Assembly: GCF_018614055.1 (NCBI RefSeq)
Contig: NZ_JAGGPB010000077.1
Location: forward strand, 1-52,613
Length of the DNA: 52,613 nucleotides
Direction of reading: 5' to 3'
Source: Streptomyces sp. ISL-98
GTDB taxonomy: Bacteria > Actinomycetota > Actinomycetes > Streptomycetales > Streptomycetaceae
Shown here: positions 1-8,789 of the stretch, piece by piece
How positions within the stretch are numbered: position 1 is the first letter of the stretch
Layout: each line of letters starts with the position of its first letter
Position numbers and translations under genes: made by a program
The notes under the pieces: model-generated
Database searches by the model: none
Told to the model about the DNA's origin: nothing
What the model saw: only the letters and a program-made list of their open reading frames with translations

Positions 1-19
1 CCGGGCCCTTCCTCGTACG

Positions 20-83
20 TACCGAAATCAGGTACCCCTACCGAAATCAGGTACGGACCGAAATCAGGCGTAGCGAAATCAGG
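20..83. repeat. Four short direct repeats around CCGAAATCAGG
   Basis: The core CGAAATCAGG occurs four times, starting near 23, 42, 59 and 74, spaced 15 to 19 bases apart. The first copy is flanked by GTAC on both sides (GTACC, GAAATCA, GGTAC), so it can form a small 5-bp hairpin, and the others decay from that form. The last copy contains the stop codon of the leftward DUF3159 gene (TCA at 79-81), so the array is its immediate 3' tail on the minus strand. No coding sense was found in the rest. Confidence 0.7.
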
Positions 84-831
84 CCTCGCCGCGCTGCGCC
101 GCGGCCGTCGCCGCCTTGCGCTCCTTCTCGGCCTGCTCCTGCGCCTCCATCTCGGCGAACACGTCGATGGGCGGCGGCGCCTTCGCCAGGAAGACCCAGG
201 TCAGGTACACCGCGAGCAGGAAAGGCGGGATCTTCAGCGCGACCAGGACCCAGCCGAGATGGGTCGTGTCGGCCCACCAGTAGAGCGGGAAGAGGATCGC
301 GCACTTGGTGAGCAGGATCAGGCCCCAGGCCCAGCTCGCCTTGGCGTACGCCTTCTTGCGTCCGGGGTTGCGCTTGCGCCAGGAGAGGTTCTCCTTGAAG
401 ACCGGCCCGAGGATGAGGCCGATCAGCGGGACGCCCGCGATCGTGGTCACGATGTACGCGAGGGCCAGGCCCAGCGTGTAGATCATGCCCGGCAGGTAGA
501 AGTCCTTGGCATTGCCGGTCATCATCGCGAAGACGACACCGAAGGCGACGCCGAAGACGCCGCTGAAGGCGTGCTTGACGGTGTCCCTGCGGATCAGCCG
601 TACCGCGACGAGCAGCAAGGACACGCCGAGGGCGGCGATGGCCGAGAGGTGCAGGTCCTTGTTGACCGTGAAGATCGTCACGAACAACAGGCCGGGGAGG
701 ACGGTCTCCACCATGCCCCGCACCCCGCCGAAGGCCTCGAACAGGGCGGCCTCGGTGACCGCCTTCGCGGCCTGGGCGTCATCTGCGTCGCTGTCGTGGT
801 CCGTCGCGGTCGGCTTGTCGATAGACGTCAC
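79..831 (-). CDS. DUF3159 family integral membrane protein
   Basis: A 250-residue protein of the actinobacterial DUF3159 family, whose function is unknown. After a charged N-terminal tail (about 40 residues, acidic) there are several hydrophobic segments (around 45-60, 65-80, 88-105, 112-140, 165-185 and 192-215) and a charged Ala/Glu/Lys-rich cytoplasmic tail. The GTG start at 831 is preferred because AGGAG lies 6 bases upstream, inside the end of the preceding OB-fold gene, whose stop is only 3 bases away, so the two are very probably translationally coupled. It is the last gene of a tight minus-strand series kdpD-kdpE-OB-DUF3159. From memory the mycobacterial homologue sits beside the TrkA-type genes ceoB/ceoC, which makes a role linked to potassium or osmotic stress a reasonable guess, not a demonstrated one. 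Confidence 0.9.
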   Translation of the reverse strand: MTSIDKPTATDHDSDADDAQAAKAVTEAALFEAFGGVRGMVETVLPGLLFVTIFTVNKDLHLSAIAALGVSLLLVAVRLIRRDTVKHAFSGVFGVAFGVVFAMMTGNAKDFYLPGMIYTLGLALAYIVTTIAGVPLIGLILGPVFKENLSWRKRNPGRKKAYAKASWAWGLILLTKCAILFPLYWWADTTHLGWVLVALKIPPFLLAVYLTWVFLAKAPPPIDVFAEMEAQEQAEKERKAATAAAQRGEA

Positions 832-834
832 CGG

Positions 835-1233
835 CTACTCCTGTCCGAGCGGTCGGAGTTCGTATTTGGGGTTGAAAAGCACCCGGCGGCCGTGGCTCAT
901 GGAGATCCGGCCCGAGGCGATGAGCCTGCGGCCCGGTTCTATGCCCACGATGGAACGCCGGCCCAGCCACACCACGTCCAGGGGCGCGGTGCCGTCGAAC
1001 AGCTCCGCCTCCAGGGCGGGCACGCCGGCCCGCGGACGCAGGGTGACCGTGCGCAAGGTACCAGTCACCTTGACGATCTGACGGTCGCCGCAGTCGCAGA
1101 TGGGTGTACACCCCGCGGCCTGCGTATCCTCCTGCAGCTCCGCGGAGTGCAGCTCCTCCTGCGAGGTGGACAGCCGGTCGAGCATGCGGCGGAAACGGCC
1201 GGCAGGCTTCTCCGAACGAGGTACGGCACTCAT
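835..1233 (-). CDS. OB-fold nucleic-acid-binding-type protein
   Basis: A 132-residue cytoplasmic protein. The segment from about residue 50 to 125 (reading IVKVTGTLRTVTLRP, then a beta-rich stretch with ASGRIS) has the beta-barrel pattern of OB-fold domains found in actinobacterial proteins beside DUF3159. The N-terminal 40 residues are helical and charged (RRMLDRLSTSQEEL) and precede a small Cys pair, CTPICDC, that could bind a metal. The ATG at 1233 has only a weak ribosome-binding site. The gene begins 33 bases after kdpE and ends 3 bases before DUF3159. Ligand and function are unknown. The fold assignment is by pattern and the operon position is seen directly. Confidence 0.85.
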   Translation of the reverse strand: MSAVPRSEKPAGRFRRMLDRLSTSQEELHSAELQEDTQAAGCTPICDCGDRQIVKVTGTLRTVTLRPRAGVPALEAELFDGTAPLDVVWLGRRSIVGIEPGRRLIASGRISMSHGRRVLFNPKYELRPLGQE

Positions 1234-1266
1234 ACAGGAAGCCTACCGGGGAGTGACGAGGACGGA

Positions 1267-1950
<684 letters not shown>

Positions 1951-2041
1951 TGGATGCCTGCCTTTCTGCGGGGCGTACGGAACAAGGCGTACGTAAACAC
2001 GGCGTACGTGAACAGGGTGATGAGCGGGGTCGTGCACATGG

Positions 2042-4585
2042 TCACGAGGCGACCCGGGCGGTGAGATCGGGGCGGACCGGTCCGTGTCCGTGGACCGCCT
2101 TGAGGGTCAGGACCATCGTCATGCCGCCCCCGGGGGTGTCCTCGGCTTCGAGCGTGCCGCCCATGCATTCCACGAAACCGCGGGCGACGGCGAGGCCGAG
2201 GCCCACTCCGGCGCCGCGCGGTGCGTCGCCGTAGCGCTGGAACGGCTCGAAGATCCGGCTCTTCTCGTCGTCGGGGACGCCCGGGCCGCGGTCCGCGACG
2301 CGTAGCTCGACGCGGTCGCCGAGCGCGCTGGCGGCGACACAGACGGGGGTGCCGTCGGGGCTGTACTTGACGGCGTTCTCGACGATGTTGGCGACGGCCC
2401 GCTCCAGGAGGCCCCGGTCGACGGCGACCATCGGGAGCGACTCCGGGATGTCGAGGCCGACGCTGTCCGCGGGTACGCCGACGAGCGCCATCGGGACGAC
2501 CTCGTCGAGGTCGGTCTCGCGGATGAGGGGGGTGACGGTGCCGGTCTGGAGCCTGGACATGTCGAGGAGGTTGCCGATGAGGTGGCCGAGCCGGTCGGCG
2601 CCTTCCTCGATGCCCGCGAGCAGCTCCGCCTCGTCCGCCTCGGACCAGGCCACGTCGTCGGCGCGCAGTGACGTCACTGCGGCCTTGATGGCCGACAGCG
2701 GCGTACGGAGGTCATGGCTGACGGCGGCGAGCAGGGCGGTGCGGATGCGGTTGCCCTCGGCGAGCTTGCGCGCTCCTTCCGCCTCTCCGACCAGGCGTTG
2801 CCTGTCCAGTACGACGGCGGCCTGGGCGGCGAAGGCGCCGAGCACCCTGCGGTCCTCGGCGGGCAGGACGCGGCCGGAGAGGGCGAGCGCCATGTGGTCG
2901 CCGACGGGCATTTCGACGTCGGCGTCCTCGGGCCGGTCCAGCTGCCTCGGTCCGACGCTCGCGGCGCGGGTCCAGGGTTCGACGTCGCTCGCACGCTCCA
3001 GGAGCGCCACGGACTCCATGCCGAAGGTTTCGCGTACCCGTTCCAGCAGGGCGTCGAGGGCCGTCTCGCCGCGCAGGACGCTGCCTGCCAGGAAGGAGAG
3101 GATCTCGGACTCGGCGCGGAGCCGGGCGGCCTGGTGGGTGCGGCGGGCCGCCAGGTCCACCACGGAGGCGACCGAGACGGCCACCGCGAAGTAGATCACG
3201 ATGGCGACGATGTTCTTGGGGTCGCTGATCGTCAGGGTGTGGGTGGGCGGTGTGAAGTAGTAATTCAGCAGCAGGGAGCCGACGGCGGCGGAGGCGAGCG
3301 CGGGCCGCAGACCGCCGAGCAGGGCGGCGACGACCGTCAGGAAGAGGAAGAGCAGGACGTCGTTGGCGAGCCCCGGGCCGTTCTCCAGGCTGGTGAGCAG
3401 CAGCGACAGCAGGACGGGGGCGGCCACGCCGACCAGCCAGCCCGAGACGATCCGGGCGCGGCCGAGGCGTGCGCCACGGGCGACGGGGAGTCCGCGGCCC
3501 TTGGCGACCTCGTCGTGGGTGACGATGTGGACGTCCAGGTCGGGCCCGGAGTCGCGGGCGACGGTGGCGCCGACGCCGGGGCCGAAGATGTACTGCCAGG
3601 CCTTGCGGCGGCTCGACCCGAGCACGATCTGGGTGGCATTGACGCCCCGCGCGAATTCCAGCAGCGCGGACGGGACGTCGTCGCCTATGACGTGGTGGAA
3701 GGTGCCGCCGAGGTCCTCTACGAGGGTGCGCTGTACGGCCAGTTCCTTGGGCGACGCGGAAGTAAGGCCGTCGCTGCGGGCGATGTAGACGGCGAGGATC
3801 TCGCTGCCGGAGCCCTTGGCGGCCATGCGGGATGCGCGGCGTATGAGCGTACGGCCCTCGGGTCCGCCGGTGAGGCCTACGACGATGCGCTCGCGTGCCT
3901 GCCAGGTGGAGCGGATGTTGTGCTCGCCCCGGTACTGCTGGAGGTACTCGTCGACGCGGTCGGCGACCCACAGGAGCGCGAGTTCGCGCAGGGCGGTGAG
4001 GTTGCCGGGGCGGAAGTAGTTGGACAGTGACGCGTCGACCTTGTCCGGCTTGTAGATGTTGCCGTGGGCCATGCGGCGGCGCAGGGCCTGGGGAGACATG
4101 TCGACCAGCTCGATCTGGTCTGCGCGCCGGACGACCTCGTCGGGTACGGTCTCCCGCTGCCGTATGCCGGTTATCGACTCGACGACGTCGCCGAGCGACT
4201 CCAGGTGCTGGATGTTGACGGTCGAGACGACGTCGATGCCGGCCTGGAGCAGCTCTTCGACGTCCTGCCAGCGCTTGGCGTTGCGCGAGCCCGGGACGTT
4301 GGTGTGGGCCAGTTCGTCGACGAGGGCGACGGCGGGGCGGCGTTCCAGGACGGCGTCGACGTCCATTTCGGTGAAGGCCGAGCCGCGGTACTCGATCTCG
4401 CGGCGGTGGAGCTCTTCGAGTCCGTGGAGCATGACCTCGGTGCGCGGCCGGTCGTGGTGCTCGACGAAGGCGACGACGCAGTCGGTGCCGCGTTCGACCC
4501 GTCGGTGGGCCTCGGAGAGCATGGCGTACGTCTTGCCCACGCCCGGAGCCGCGCCGAGGTAGATCCGAAGCTTGCCGCGTCCCAT
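2042..4585 (-). CDS. kdpD: KdpD osmosensitive K+ sensor histidine kinase
   Basis: An 847-residue membrane sensor kinase. Order of domains: KdpD N-terminal domain with Walker A GAAPGVGKT (11-19), a universal-stress-protein-like domain (about 233-360), four closely packed membrane helices (about 378-475), a GAF-like region, then the HisKA domain with the phospho-acceptor His624 in VSHDLRTPL and an HATPase domain with N, G1 and G2 boxes. This is the full family architecture. It senses low K+/turgor and phosphorylates KdpE. The start at 4585 (MGRGKLRIYL) is preferred since the family begins just before the Walker motif; the frame stays open to 4750. The kdpE start lies 91 bases beyond its stop. 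Confidence 0.94.
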   Translation of the reverse strand: MGRGKLRIYLGAAPGVGKTYAMLSEAHRRVERGTDCVVAFVEHHDRPRTEVMLHGLEELHRREIEYRGSAFTEMDVDAVLERRPAVALVDELAHTNVPGSRNAKRWQDVEELLQAGIDVVSTVNIQHLESLGDVVESITGIRQRETVPDEVVRRADQIELVDMSPQALRRRMAHGNIYKPDKVDASLSNYFRPGNLTALRELALLWVADRVDEYLQQYRGEHNIRSTWQARERIVVGLTGGPEGRTLIRRASRMAAKGSGSEILAVYIARSDGLTSASPKELAVQRTLVEDLGGTFHHVIGDDVPSALLEFARGVNATQIVLGSSRRKAWQYIFGPGVGATVARDSGPDLDVHIVTHDEVAKGRGLPVARGARLGRARIVSGWLVGVAAPVLLSLLLTSLENGPGLANDVLLFLFLTVVAALLGGLRPALASAAVGSLLLNYYFTPPTHTLTISDPKNIVAIVIYFAVAVSVASVVDLAARRTHQAARLRAESEILSFLAGSVLRGETALDALLERVRETFGMESVALLERASDVEPWTRAASVGPRQLDRPEDADVEMPVGDHMALALSGRVLPAEDRRVLGAFAAQAAVVLDRQRLVGEAEGARKLAEGNRIRTALLAAVSHDLRTPLSAIKAAVTSLRADDVAWSEADEAELLAGIEEGADRLGHLIGNLLDMSRLQTGTVTPLIRETDLDEVVPMALVGVPADSVGLDIPESLPMVAVDRGLLERAVANIVENAVKYSPDGTPVCVAASALGDRVELRVADRGPGVPDDEKSRIFEPFQRYGDAPRGAGVGLGLAVARGFVECMGGTLEAEDTPGGGMTMVLTLKAVHGHGPVRPDLTARVAS

Positions 4586-4752
4586 GGCCCCATTGTCATC
4601 ATTGTCGTATCGGAAGATGTTGCGAGATATTGCGGCCCGATGAGGCGGCGCTTCCGAAGTTACATCCATGGATTCCGACAAAAGGGACGAGCGCGGGCTT
4701 CCAGGACGTGTTTGACGCAACCCTGACGCCCGCCGCCAAGCGTTGGACAAAA

Positions 4753-4795
4753 GCCGGTGGGCCGTACTCCCGAATCGGGAGTACGGCCCACCGGC
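4753..4795 (-). terminator. Intrinsic terminator after the DUF3710 gene
   Basis: A perfect 20-bp inverted repeat: arm 4753-4772 pairs with 4776-4795 around a 3-base AAT core. On the minus strand the stem is followed by TTTTGTCC, a proper U tract. It lies 15 bases beyond the DUF3710 stop, so it insulates that operon from kdpDE. Confidence 0.93.
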
Positions 4796-4810
4796 CAGGT
4801 CTCTCTCAGG

Positions 4811-5590
4811 TCAGCGGACCTCGGTGATCTCGGGACCGCGCTGCAGCTGCCCCATCCCACCGGAGAAGCGCGAGCCCTCCTGCTCCTCCTGCTGTACGCC
4901 CTCGGGGACCATCTGGGCGTCGTTCGGCAGCTTGAGGACGATCGGGTCGCGCGGCGCCATCGGCCCCTCGCCCCGTACCACCACGGTGTCCTTGAAGACA
5001 TGCTCCAGCACACCCGCGGCCTCGGGCTGCACAGCGCCCTGCCCGGAGATCACTCCGCGCAGGAACCAGCGCGGCCCGTCGACGCCGACGAAGCGCACCA
5101 TCTGCACGCCGCCCGTGCCGTCCGGAAGCTGTACGGGCACCTGGGCCCGCAGCTCCCAGCCCAGCGGGCCCTCGACCTCGTCGATGATGCCGCCCTGCTG
5201 GGTGATGCCCGACGCGATCTCCTCGCGGACCTCGCCCCAGATGCCTTCCTTCTTGGGCGCCGCGAAGGCCTGCAGCTGGACGGCGCTGTCGCGCAGTACG
5301 ACCGTCGCGGCGACGATCGCATCGCCGGCGACCTCGACCCGCAGCTCCATGCCCTCGACTCCGGGCACGAACATGCCGCCCAGGTCGACCCTGCCCTCTC
5401 CGGGCTCGATGACCTCGGACACGTCCCAAGGACCGTCCGGGCGGGGTGCCGGCGGCAGGTTCACCCTGCGCGCTGAGTCCTCGCCGTCCGCGCCGTTCAT
5501 GGCCGCGTCGGTCTCGACGTCGTCGACGACCTGCTCGGCCTCGCCCGCCACATGGTTGGCGGTTTCGCTCTTCTTGCGACGTCCGAACAC
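4811..5590 (-). CDS. DUF3710 domain-containing protein
   Basis: A 259-residue actinobacterial DUF3710 protein of unknown function. It starts with a basic patch (FGRRKKSE), then an acidic disordered stretch to about residue 45, then a compact mixed alpha/beta domain (about 55-235) with conserved-looking segments such as GPLGWELRAQVPVQLPDG and VGVDGPRWFLRGVISG, and a polar tail. The GTG start at 5590 is supported by AAGGA 7 bases upstream and by its position one base after the dut stop codon; the frame is open further upstream but that would overlap dut. It is the last gene of the thioesterase-dut-DUF3710 operon and is followed by a strong terminator. No catalytic motif was recognised. Confidence 0.9.
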   Translation of the reverse strand: MFGRRKKSETANHVAGEAEQVVDDVETDAAMNGADGEDSARRVNLPPAPRPDGPWDVSEVIEPGEGRVDLGGMFVPGVEGMELRVEVAGDAIVAATVVLRDSAVQLQAFAAPKKEGIWGEVREEIASGITQQGGIIDEVEGPLGWELRAQVPVQLPDGTGGVQMVRFVGVDGPRWFLRGVISGQGAVQPEAAGVLEHVFKDTVVVRGEGPMAPRDPIVLKLPNDAQMVPEGVQQEEQEGSRFSGGMGQLQRGPEITEVR

Positions 5591-5591
5591 G

Positions 5592-6107
5592 TCACTGTCC
5601 TTCCCGGTCGGATACGACCGATGCGTATCGATTCCCACCCGCCCGGCCGTCCACTGCGGCATGACCGCCGGTGGAACCGAAGCCCCCCTCGGCCCGCGCA
5701 GAGCCGGGAAGCTCCGCGACCTCGTGGAAGCGCACCTTCTCGACCTGCTGGACGACCAGTTGGGCAATCCGGTCGAAGCGCTCGAACCGCACGCTTTCGC
5801 GCGGGTCGAGATTGACCACGATCACCTTGATTTCCCCACGGTACCCGGCATCCACCGTCCCCGGGGCATTCACGAGGGCGACTCCACAGCGGGCGGCGAG
5901 GCCGGATCGGGGGTGCACGAAGGCGGCGTACCCGTCGGGCAGCGCGATGGATACCCCGGTGGGGAGGACCGCCCGTTCGCCGGGGGCCAGTTCGACGGCC
6001 TCGGTGGTGACCAGATCGACCCCTGCATCGCCCGGATGTCCGTACGAAGGGATCGGTACGTCGGGGTCGACCCGGCGGATCAGCACATCAACAGGGTTAC
6101 GGGTCAT
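5592..6107 (-). CDS. dut: Deoxyuridine 5'-triphosphate nucleotidohydrolase (dUTPase)
   Basis: A 171-residue trimeric-type dUTPase, which hydrolyses dUTP to dUMP and PPi, keeping uracil out of DNA and feeding thymidylate synthesis. All five motifs are visible: GDAGVDL (near 26), PRSGLA (near 66), the catalytic-Asp motif GTVDAGYRGE (near 83), RIAQLVV (near 113) and the C-terminal GGFGSTGG (near 140) that closes over the nucleotide. The tail after motif 5 is about 25 residues longer than in compact dUTPases. The start overlaps the stop of the thioesterase gene as ATGA, so translation is coupled. Thymidine kinase, the other dTMP route, is also in this window. Confidence 0.96.
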   Translation of the reverse strand: MTRNPVDVLIRRVDPDVPIPSYGHPGDAGVDLVTTEAVELAPGERAVLPTGVSIALPDGYAAFVHPRSGLAARCGVALVNAPGTVDAGYRGEIKVIVVNLDPRESVRFERFDRIAQLVVQQVEKVRFHEVAELPGSARAEGGFGSTGGHAAVDGRAGGNRYASVVSDREGQ

Positions 6108-6712
6108 GGGTTCACCTCGAAGGCGCGGGCGCGCCTGGCCTGATCGGGGTCGGCCATCGCCGCCCGGATCTCCTCCGGGCGTCCGTTCTCGATGAAGTGG
6201 TCGACCTTGACTTCGATGAAGAGGGCGTCGGCGCGGACGGCAACGGGCCCGTCGGGGCCGCCGATCCGTCCGGTCGCCGTGGAGTAGATCTTGCGGCCGT
6301 GCACGGCGGTGACCTCGGCGTCGAGGTGCAGCACGGTGTCCACGGGCACGGGACGCACGAAGTCCGTCTCCAGCCGGCCGGTCACCGCGATCACCCGCAG
6401 CAGCCAGTTCAGCGAGCCGAGCGTCTCGTCGAGAGCCGTGGCCAGTACGCCGCCGTGCGCGAGACCGGGAGCGCCCTGGTGGGCGGGCTTGACCGTGAAC
6501 TCGGCCGAGACACGCACACCTTCGCCGGCCCGCGCCTGGAGGTGCAGCCCGTGGGGCTGCCCGCCGCCGCAGCCGAAACAGTGCTCGTAGTGCGCACCGA
6601 GGAGCTCTCCGGGCGGTGGTGCGTCGGGGTGCCGGACCGGGGCTATGGCGTCGGCCGGGGGCTTGAGGGCCGCGGACCCGGGGGCCGTCTCCCGGGAGTT
6701 CTCAGTACTCAC
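6104..6712 (-). CDS. PaaI/hotdog-family thioesterase
   Basis: A 202-residue hotdog-fold protein of the PaaI/acyl-CoA thioesterase family. The central domain (about 55-180) carries HQGAPGLAHGGVLATALDE, the HGG-containing helix that forms the active site, followed by the beta-sheet segment ETDFVRPVPV. Upstream is a Cys-rich piece, HCFGCGGGQPHGL, seen in this actinobacterial group. The GTG start at 6712 gives a sensible length; the frame stays open upstream but that region holds the divergent DUF3093 promoter and start. The stop overlaps the dut start by four bases (ATGA). The substrate is unknown. Confidence 0.88.
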   Translation of the reverse strand: MSTENSRETAPGSAALKPPADAIAPVRHPDAPPPGELLGAHYEHCFGCGGGQPHGLHLQARAGEGVRVSAEFTVKPAHQGAPGLAHGGVLATALDETLGSLNWLLRVIAVTGRLETDFVRPVPVDTVLHLDAEVTAVHGRKIYSTATGRIGGPDGPVAVRADALFIEVKVDHFIENGRPEEIRAAMADPDQARRARAFEVNP

Positions 6713-6770
6713 AGGCGCAGACCTTACCCGCGCGGCTACTCGCGGGTCGCGCCGTGCCAAGCTTGGATTC

Positions 6771-7229
6771 ATGCAGCCTTCCGCCCCGCAGTACACAGAA
6801 CGTCTGACCGCACCCCGTTCGTGGTGGATCATCGCCGCACTCGTCGGCGTCTCGGGCGCTCTGATGCTGCTGCCGCTGGGTCTCCTGCCGATGTTGGGCG
6901 GCCTGGTCGGCGGCTTCGCGCTCGCCGCGGCCGGGGTGAGTTCGTACGGCTCCCAGCGGATCCGCGTGGTGGGCGACGCGCTCGTCGCGGGCGACGCCCG
7001 TATTCCGGTCTCCGCGCTCGGCGAGGCGCACGTGCTGGACGCCGAAGAGGCTCGTGCCTGGCGGTCGTACAAGGCCGACCCCCGCGCCCACATGCTGCTG
7101 CGCAGCTACATCCCGACGGCGCTGCGCGTAGAGATCACCGATCCGGACGACGCGACTCCGTATGTTTACCTCTCGACGCGCGACCCGGAGGCCCTCAAGG
7201 CGGCTCTCACGGGCGTACGGGCGGGCTAG
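6771..7229 (+). CDS. DUF3093 family membrane protein
   Basis: A 152-residue protein matching the DUF3093 pattern: a short N-terminus beginning YTERLTAPRSWW, two adjacent hydrophobic segments (about 18-36 and 38-55) forming a hairpin in the membrane, then a soluble domain with VVGDALVAGDARIPVSALGEA and a C-terminal YLSTRDPEALKAAL. The function of the family is unknown. The ATG at 6771 fits the family N-terminus. It is divergent from the thioesterase (59 bases between starts) and convergent with the next gene; the two stops share the palindrome CTAG. DUF3093 next to dut is an old actinobacterial arrangement, as I recall for Rv2697c-Rv2698. Confidence 0.9.
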   Translation: MQPSAPQYTERLTAPRSWWIIAALVGVSGALMLLPLGLLPMLGGLVGGFALAAAGVSSYGSQRIRVVGDALVAGDARIPVSALGEAHVLDAEEARAWRSYKADPRAHMLLRSYIPTALRVEITDPDDATPYVYLSTRDPEALKAALTGVRAG

Positions 7230-8086
7230 CCCTCCAGCTCCTTGCGGGTGGGCTGCCAGTCCAGCGGCAGCTGCGGCTGTTCCAGCGGGGCCATCAGGGG
7301 CAGTACGTCCCAGGGGACCTGCATGCTGCGCAGATCCTTGCGGACCCGGTGGGCGAGCTTTCTGGTGTCGCGCCGGTTCATCACCGCGCCGACGGCCGCG
7401 CCGACCATGAACGGCATGAGGTTCGGCAGATTGCGGACCATGCGCTTCATGATCTGCTGCCGCAGCTCGCGCTTCATCTGGCTGCCGAGCGCGGCGTTGT
7501 ACGTGGCCGGTTTGGTCACGTCGATCCCCCGCTCCTGCGACCAGGAGTTGAGGTAGGCGGTGCTGCGCTCCCTGAGGTTGCCGGGCGGCCGTACGCCGTA
7601 GACCTCGTGCAGCTCCGCGATGAGCTTCAGCTCGATCGCGGCAACGCCGGTGATCTCGGCGGCCAGCTCGGCCGGCATCGCGGGCGGTACGGGCAGCATG
7701 GCGGCCGCACCGATGCCCGCGCCCACGGTGGAGGTGCCGTTGGCCGCACCCGCCACCAGTTTGTCGGCAAGCTGCTCGGGGCCGAGGCCCGGGAACTGCT
7801 TGCGCAGTGTCGCCAGGTCGCGCACGGGAACGCGCGGCGCGATCTCGATGACCCGGTCGGCCAGGTGACCTAGCCAGGCCTTCGCGCTCTCGCCGCCCTT
7901 GCGTGCGGTCCGCTTGACAACCGCCAGGCGCCGGGCCCGACCTGTGGGCCCTTCCGCAGCTTCGAGCGAGGCCGGCAGGCCTCGCTCGTCGTCACGTGCG
8001 CCGACGGCCGCGCTCACGCCGTGCGGCGCCTCCGGTGATCCCTGCCGCCGGAAGCGCTTTCTCCTGGACGGTGTCGCGCCTGCCAC
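7226..8086 (-). CDS. Hypothetical protein, EcsC-like
   Basis: A 286-residue protein. The N-terminal 60 residues are basic and probably disordered. The body (about 65-280) has an Ala/Gly-rich amphipathic centre (VGAGIGAAAMLPVPPAMPAE followed by helical segments ending AELHEVYG) that resembles the EcsC family in pattern, a second hydrophobic helix near 225-240 (FMVGAAVGAVMNRR) and a Pro-rich end. It may associate with membranes. Its last base triplet overlaps the stop of the convergent DUF3093 gene, and it begins only 13 bases after DUF4193, suggesting co-transcription. The start is uncertain, and a GTG (V56) near residue 56 is possible. Function unknown. Confidence 0.75.
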   Translation of the reverse strand: MAGATPSRRKRFRRQGSPEAPHGVSAAVGARDDERGLPASLEAAEGPTGRARRLAVVKRTARKGGESAKAWLGHLADRVIEIAPRVPVRDLATLRKQFPGLGPEQLADKLVAGAANGTSTVGAGIGAAAMLPVPPAMPAELAAEITGVAAIELKLIAELHEVYGVRPPGNLRERSTAYLNSWSQERGIDVTKPATYNAALGSQMKRELRQQIMKRMVRNLPNLMPFMVGAAVGAVMNRRDTRKLAHRVRKDLRSMQVPWDVLPLMAPLEQPQLPLDWQPTRKELEG

Positions 8087-8099
8087 GGCCGACCCGACC

Positions 8100-8396
8100 T
8101 CAGTCGCAGTCGCGGCAGATCGGCTGACCGTTCTTCTCCCTGGCCAGCTGGCTCCGGTGGTGCACGAGGAAGCAGCTCATGCAGGTGAACTCGTCGGCCT
8201 GCTTGGGCAGGACTCGTACGGCGAGCTCTTCGTTGGAGAGGTCCGCGCCGGGCAGTTCCAGCCCCTCGGCGGCCTCAAATTCGTCCACGTCAACGGCCGA
8301 TGCGGTCTTGTCGCTCCGACGTGCCTTGAGCTCTTCAAGGCTGTCCTGGTCGACGTCGTCATCGGTCTTGCGTGGGGTGTCGTAATCCGTTGCCAT
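8100..8396 (-). CDS. DUF4193 domain-containing zinc-ribbon-like protein
   Basis: A 98-residue acidic protein of the DUF4193 family, conserved throughout actinobacteria. It begins MATDYDTPRKTDDD, has a highly charged middle, and ends with four cysteines as CMSC and CRDCD separated by about 20 residues (HHRSQLAREKNG between), consistent with one bound zinc. Function unknown; small size and acidity suggest a protein-binding or transcription-associated role. The ATG at 8396 has a purine-rich GGGGAGAG upstream. It is transcribed away from a 393-base non-coding region that holds several palindromes. Confidence 0.93.
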   Translation of the reverse strand: MATDYDTPRKTDDDVDQDSLEELKARRSDKTASAVDVDEFEAAEGLELPGADLSNEELAVRVLPKQADEFTCMSCFLVHHRSQLAREKNGQPICRDCD

Positions 8397-8789
8397 GTCG
8401 CTCTCCCCCTCTGGGTGGTTGCGGTGTCTCAGCGCACGTAACGCGTGAGAGGCCGGACTTGTGCCCGACCTGAGGCGGAGATTTTGCCTCACATCAAGGT
8501 CTGTTACTCAATCGACACCCAACCGAGCCCCTCAGGAGTGCTCGGTTTGGATGGCGATCGGGACCGTACACGGTCCTGAGGCCGCACTTCACGAGCGCCA
8601 CCTCGTGTACTTCCCGTTATCTCACCCCCAGGAAACCCGGACTTTTACCGGCTTTCCGGGGGCGTTGGCGATCACGGAGAGTAGATGGCCGGAAATTCGC
8701 TCCTGTGATCGATCACACACGGGCCTTCCGGGATTACGTCCCGAAAATTCCGCGTAAAGCGAACAAGCCGAGCTGCTTCGCGAAACGTC
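8397..8789. promoter_or_regulatory. Structured intergenic region with three palindromes
   Basis: No gene was seen. The stretch contains a hairpin with 8-bp arms AACCGAGC/GCTCGGTT (8521-8547), a long imperfect hairpin (8625-8662) and a perfect 14-bp palindrome TGTGATCGATCACA (8704-8717). It must hold the DUF4193 promoter and the end of the cutRS transcript, both leftward. The palindrome resembles a Crp/FNR-type half-site pair but with 4 rather than 6 central bases. Confidence 0.6.
8625..8662 (-). terminator. Putative terminator of cutRS
   Basis: Arms 8625-8640 and 8648-8662 pair as five C:G, a bulged A, GGAAA:TTTCC, one mismatch, and CCGG:CCGG around the loop ACTTTTA, 14 bp in all. It lies about 128 bases past the cutS stop in the direction of transcription. 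There is no clear U tract, so it could instead be a structured leader element of DUF4193. Confidence 0.5.

Noticed and set aside
8704..8717. A standard CRP site
   Set aside because: Half-sites TGTGA/TCACA are separated by 4 instead of 6 bases, so I list it only as a palindrome of interest.
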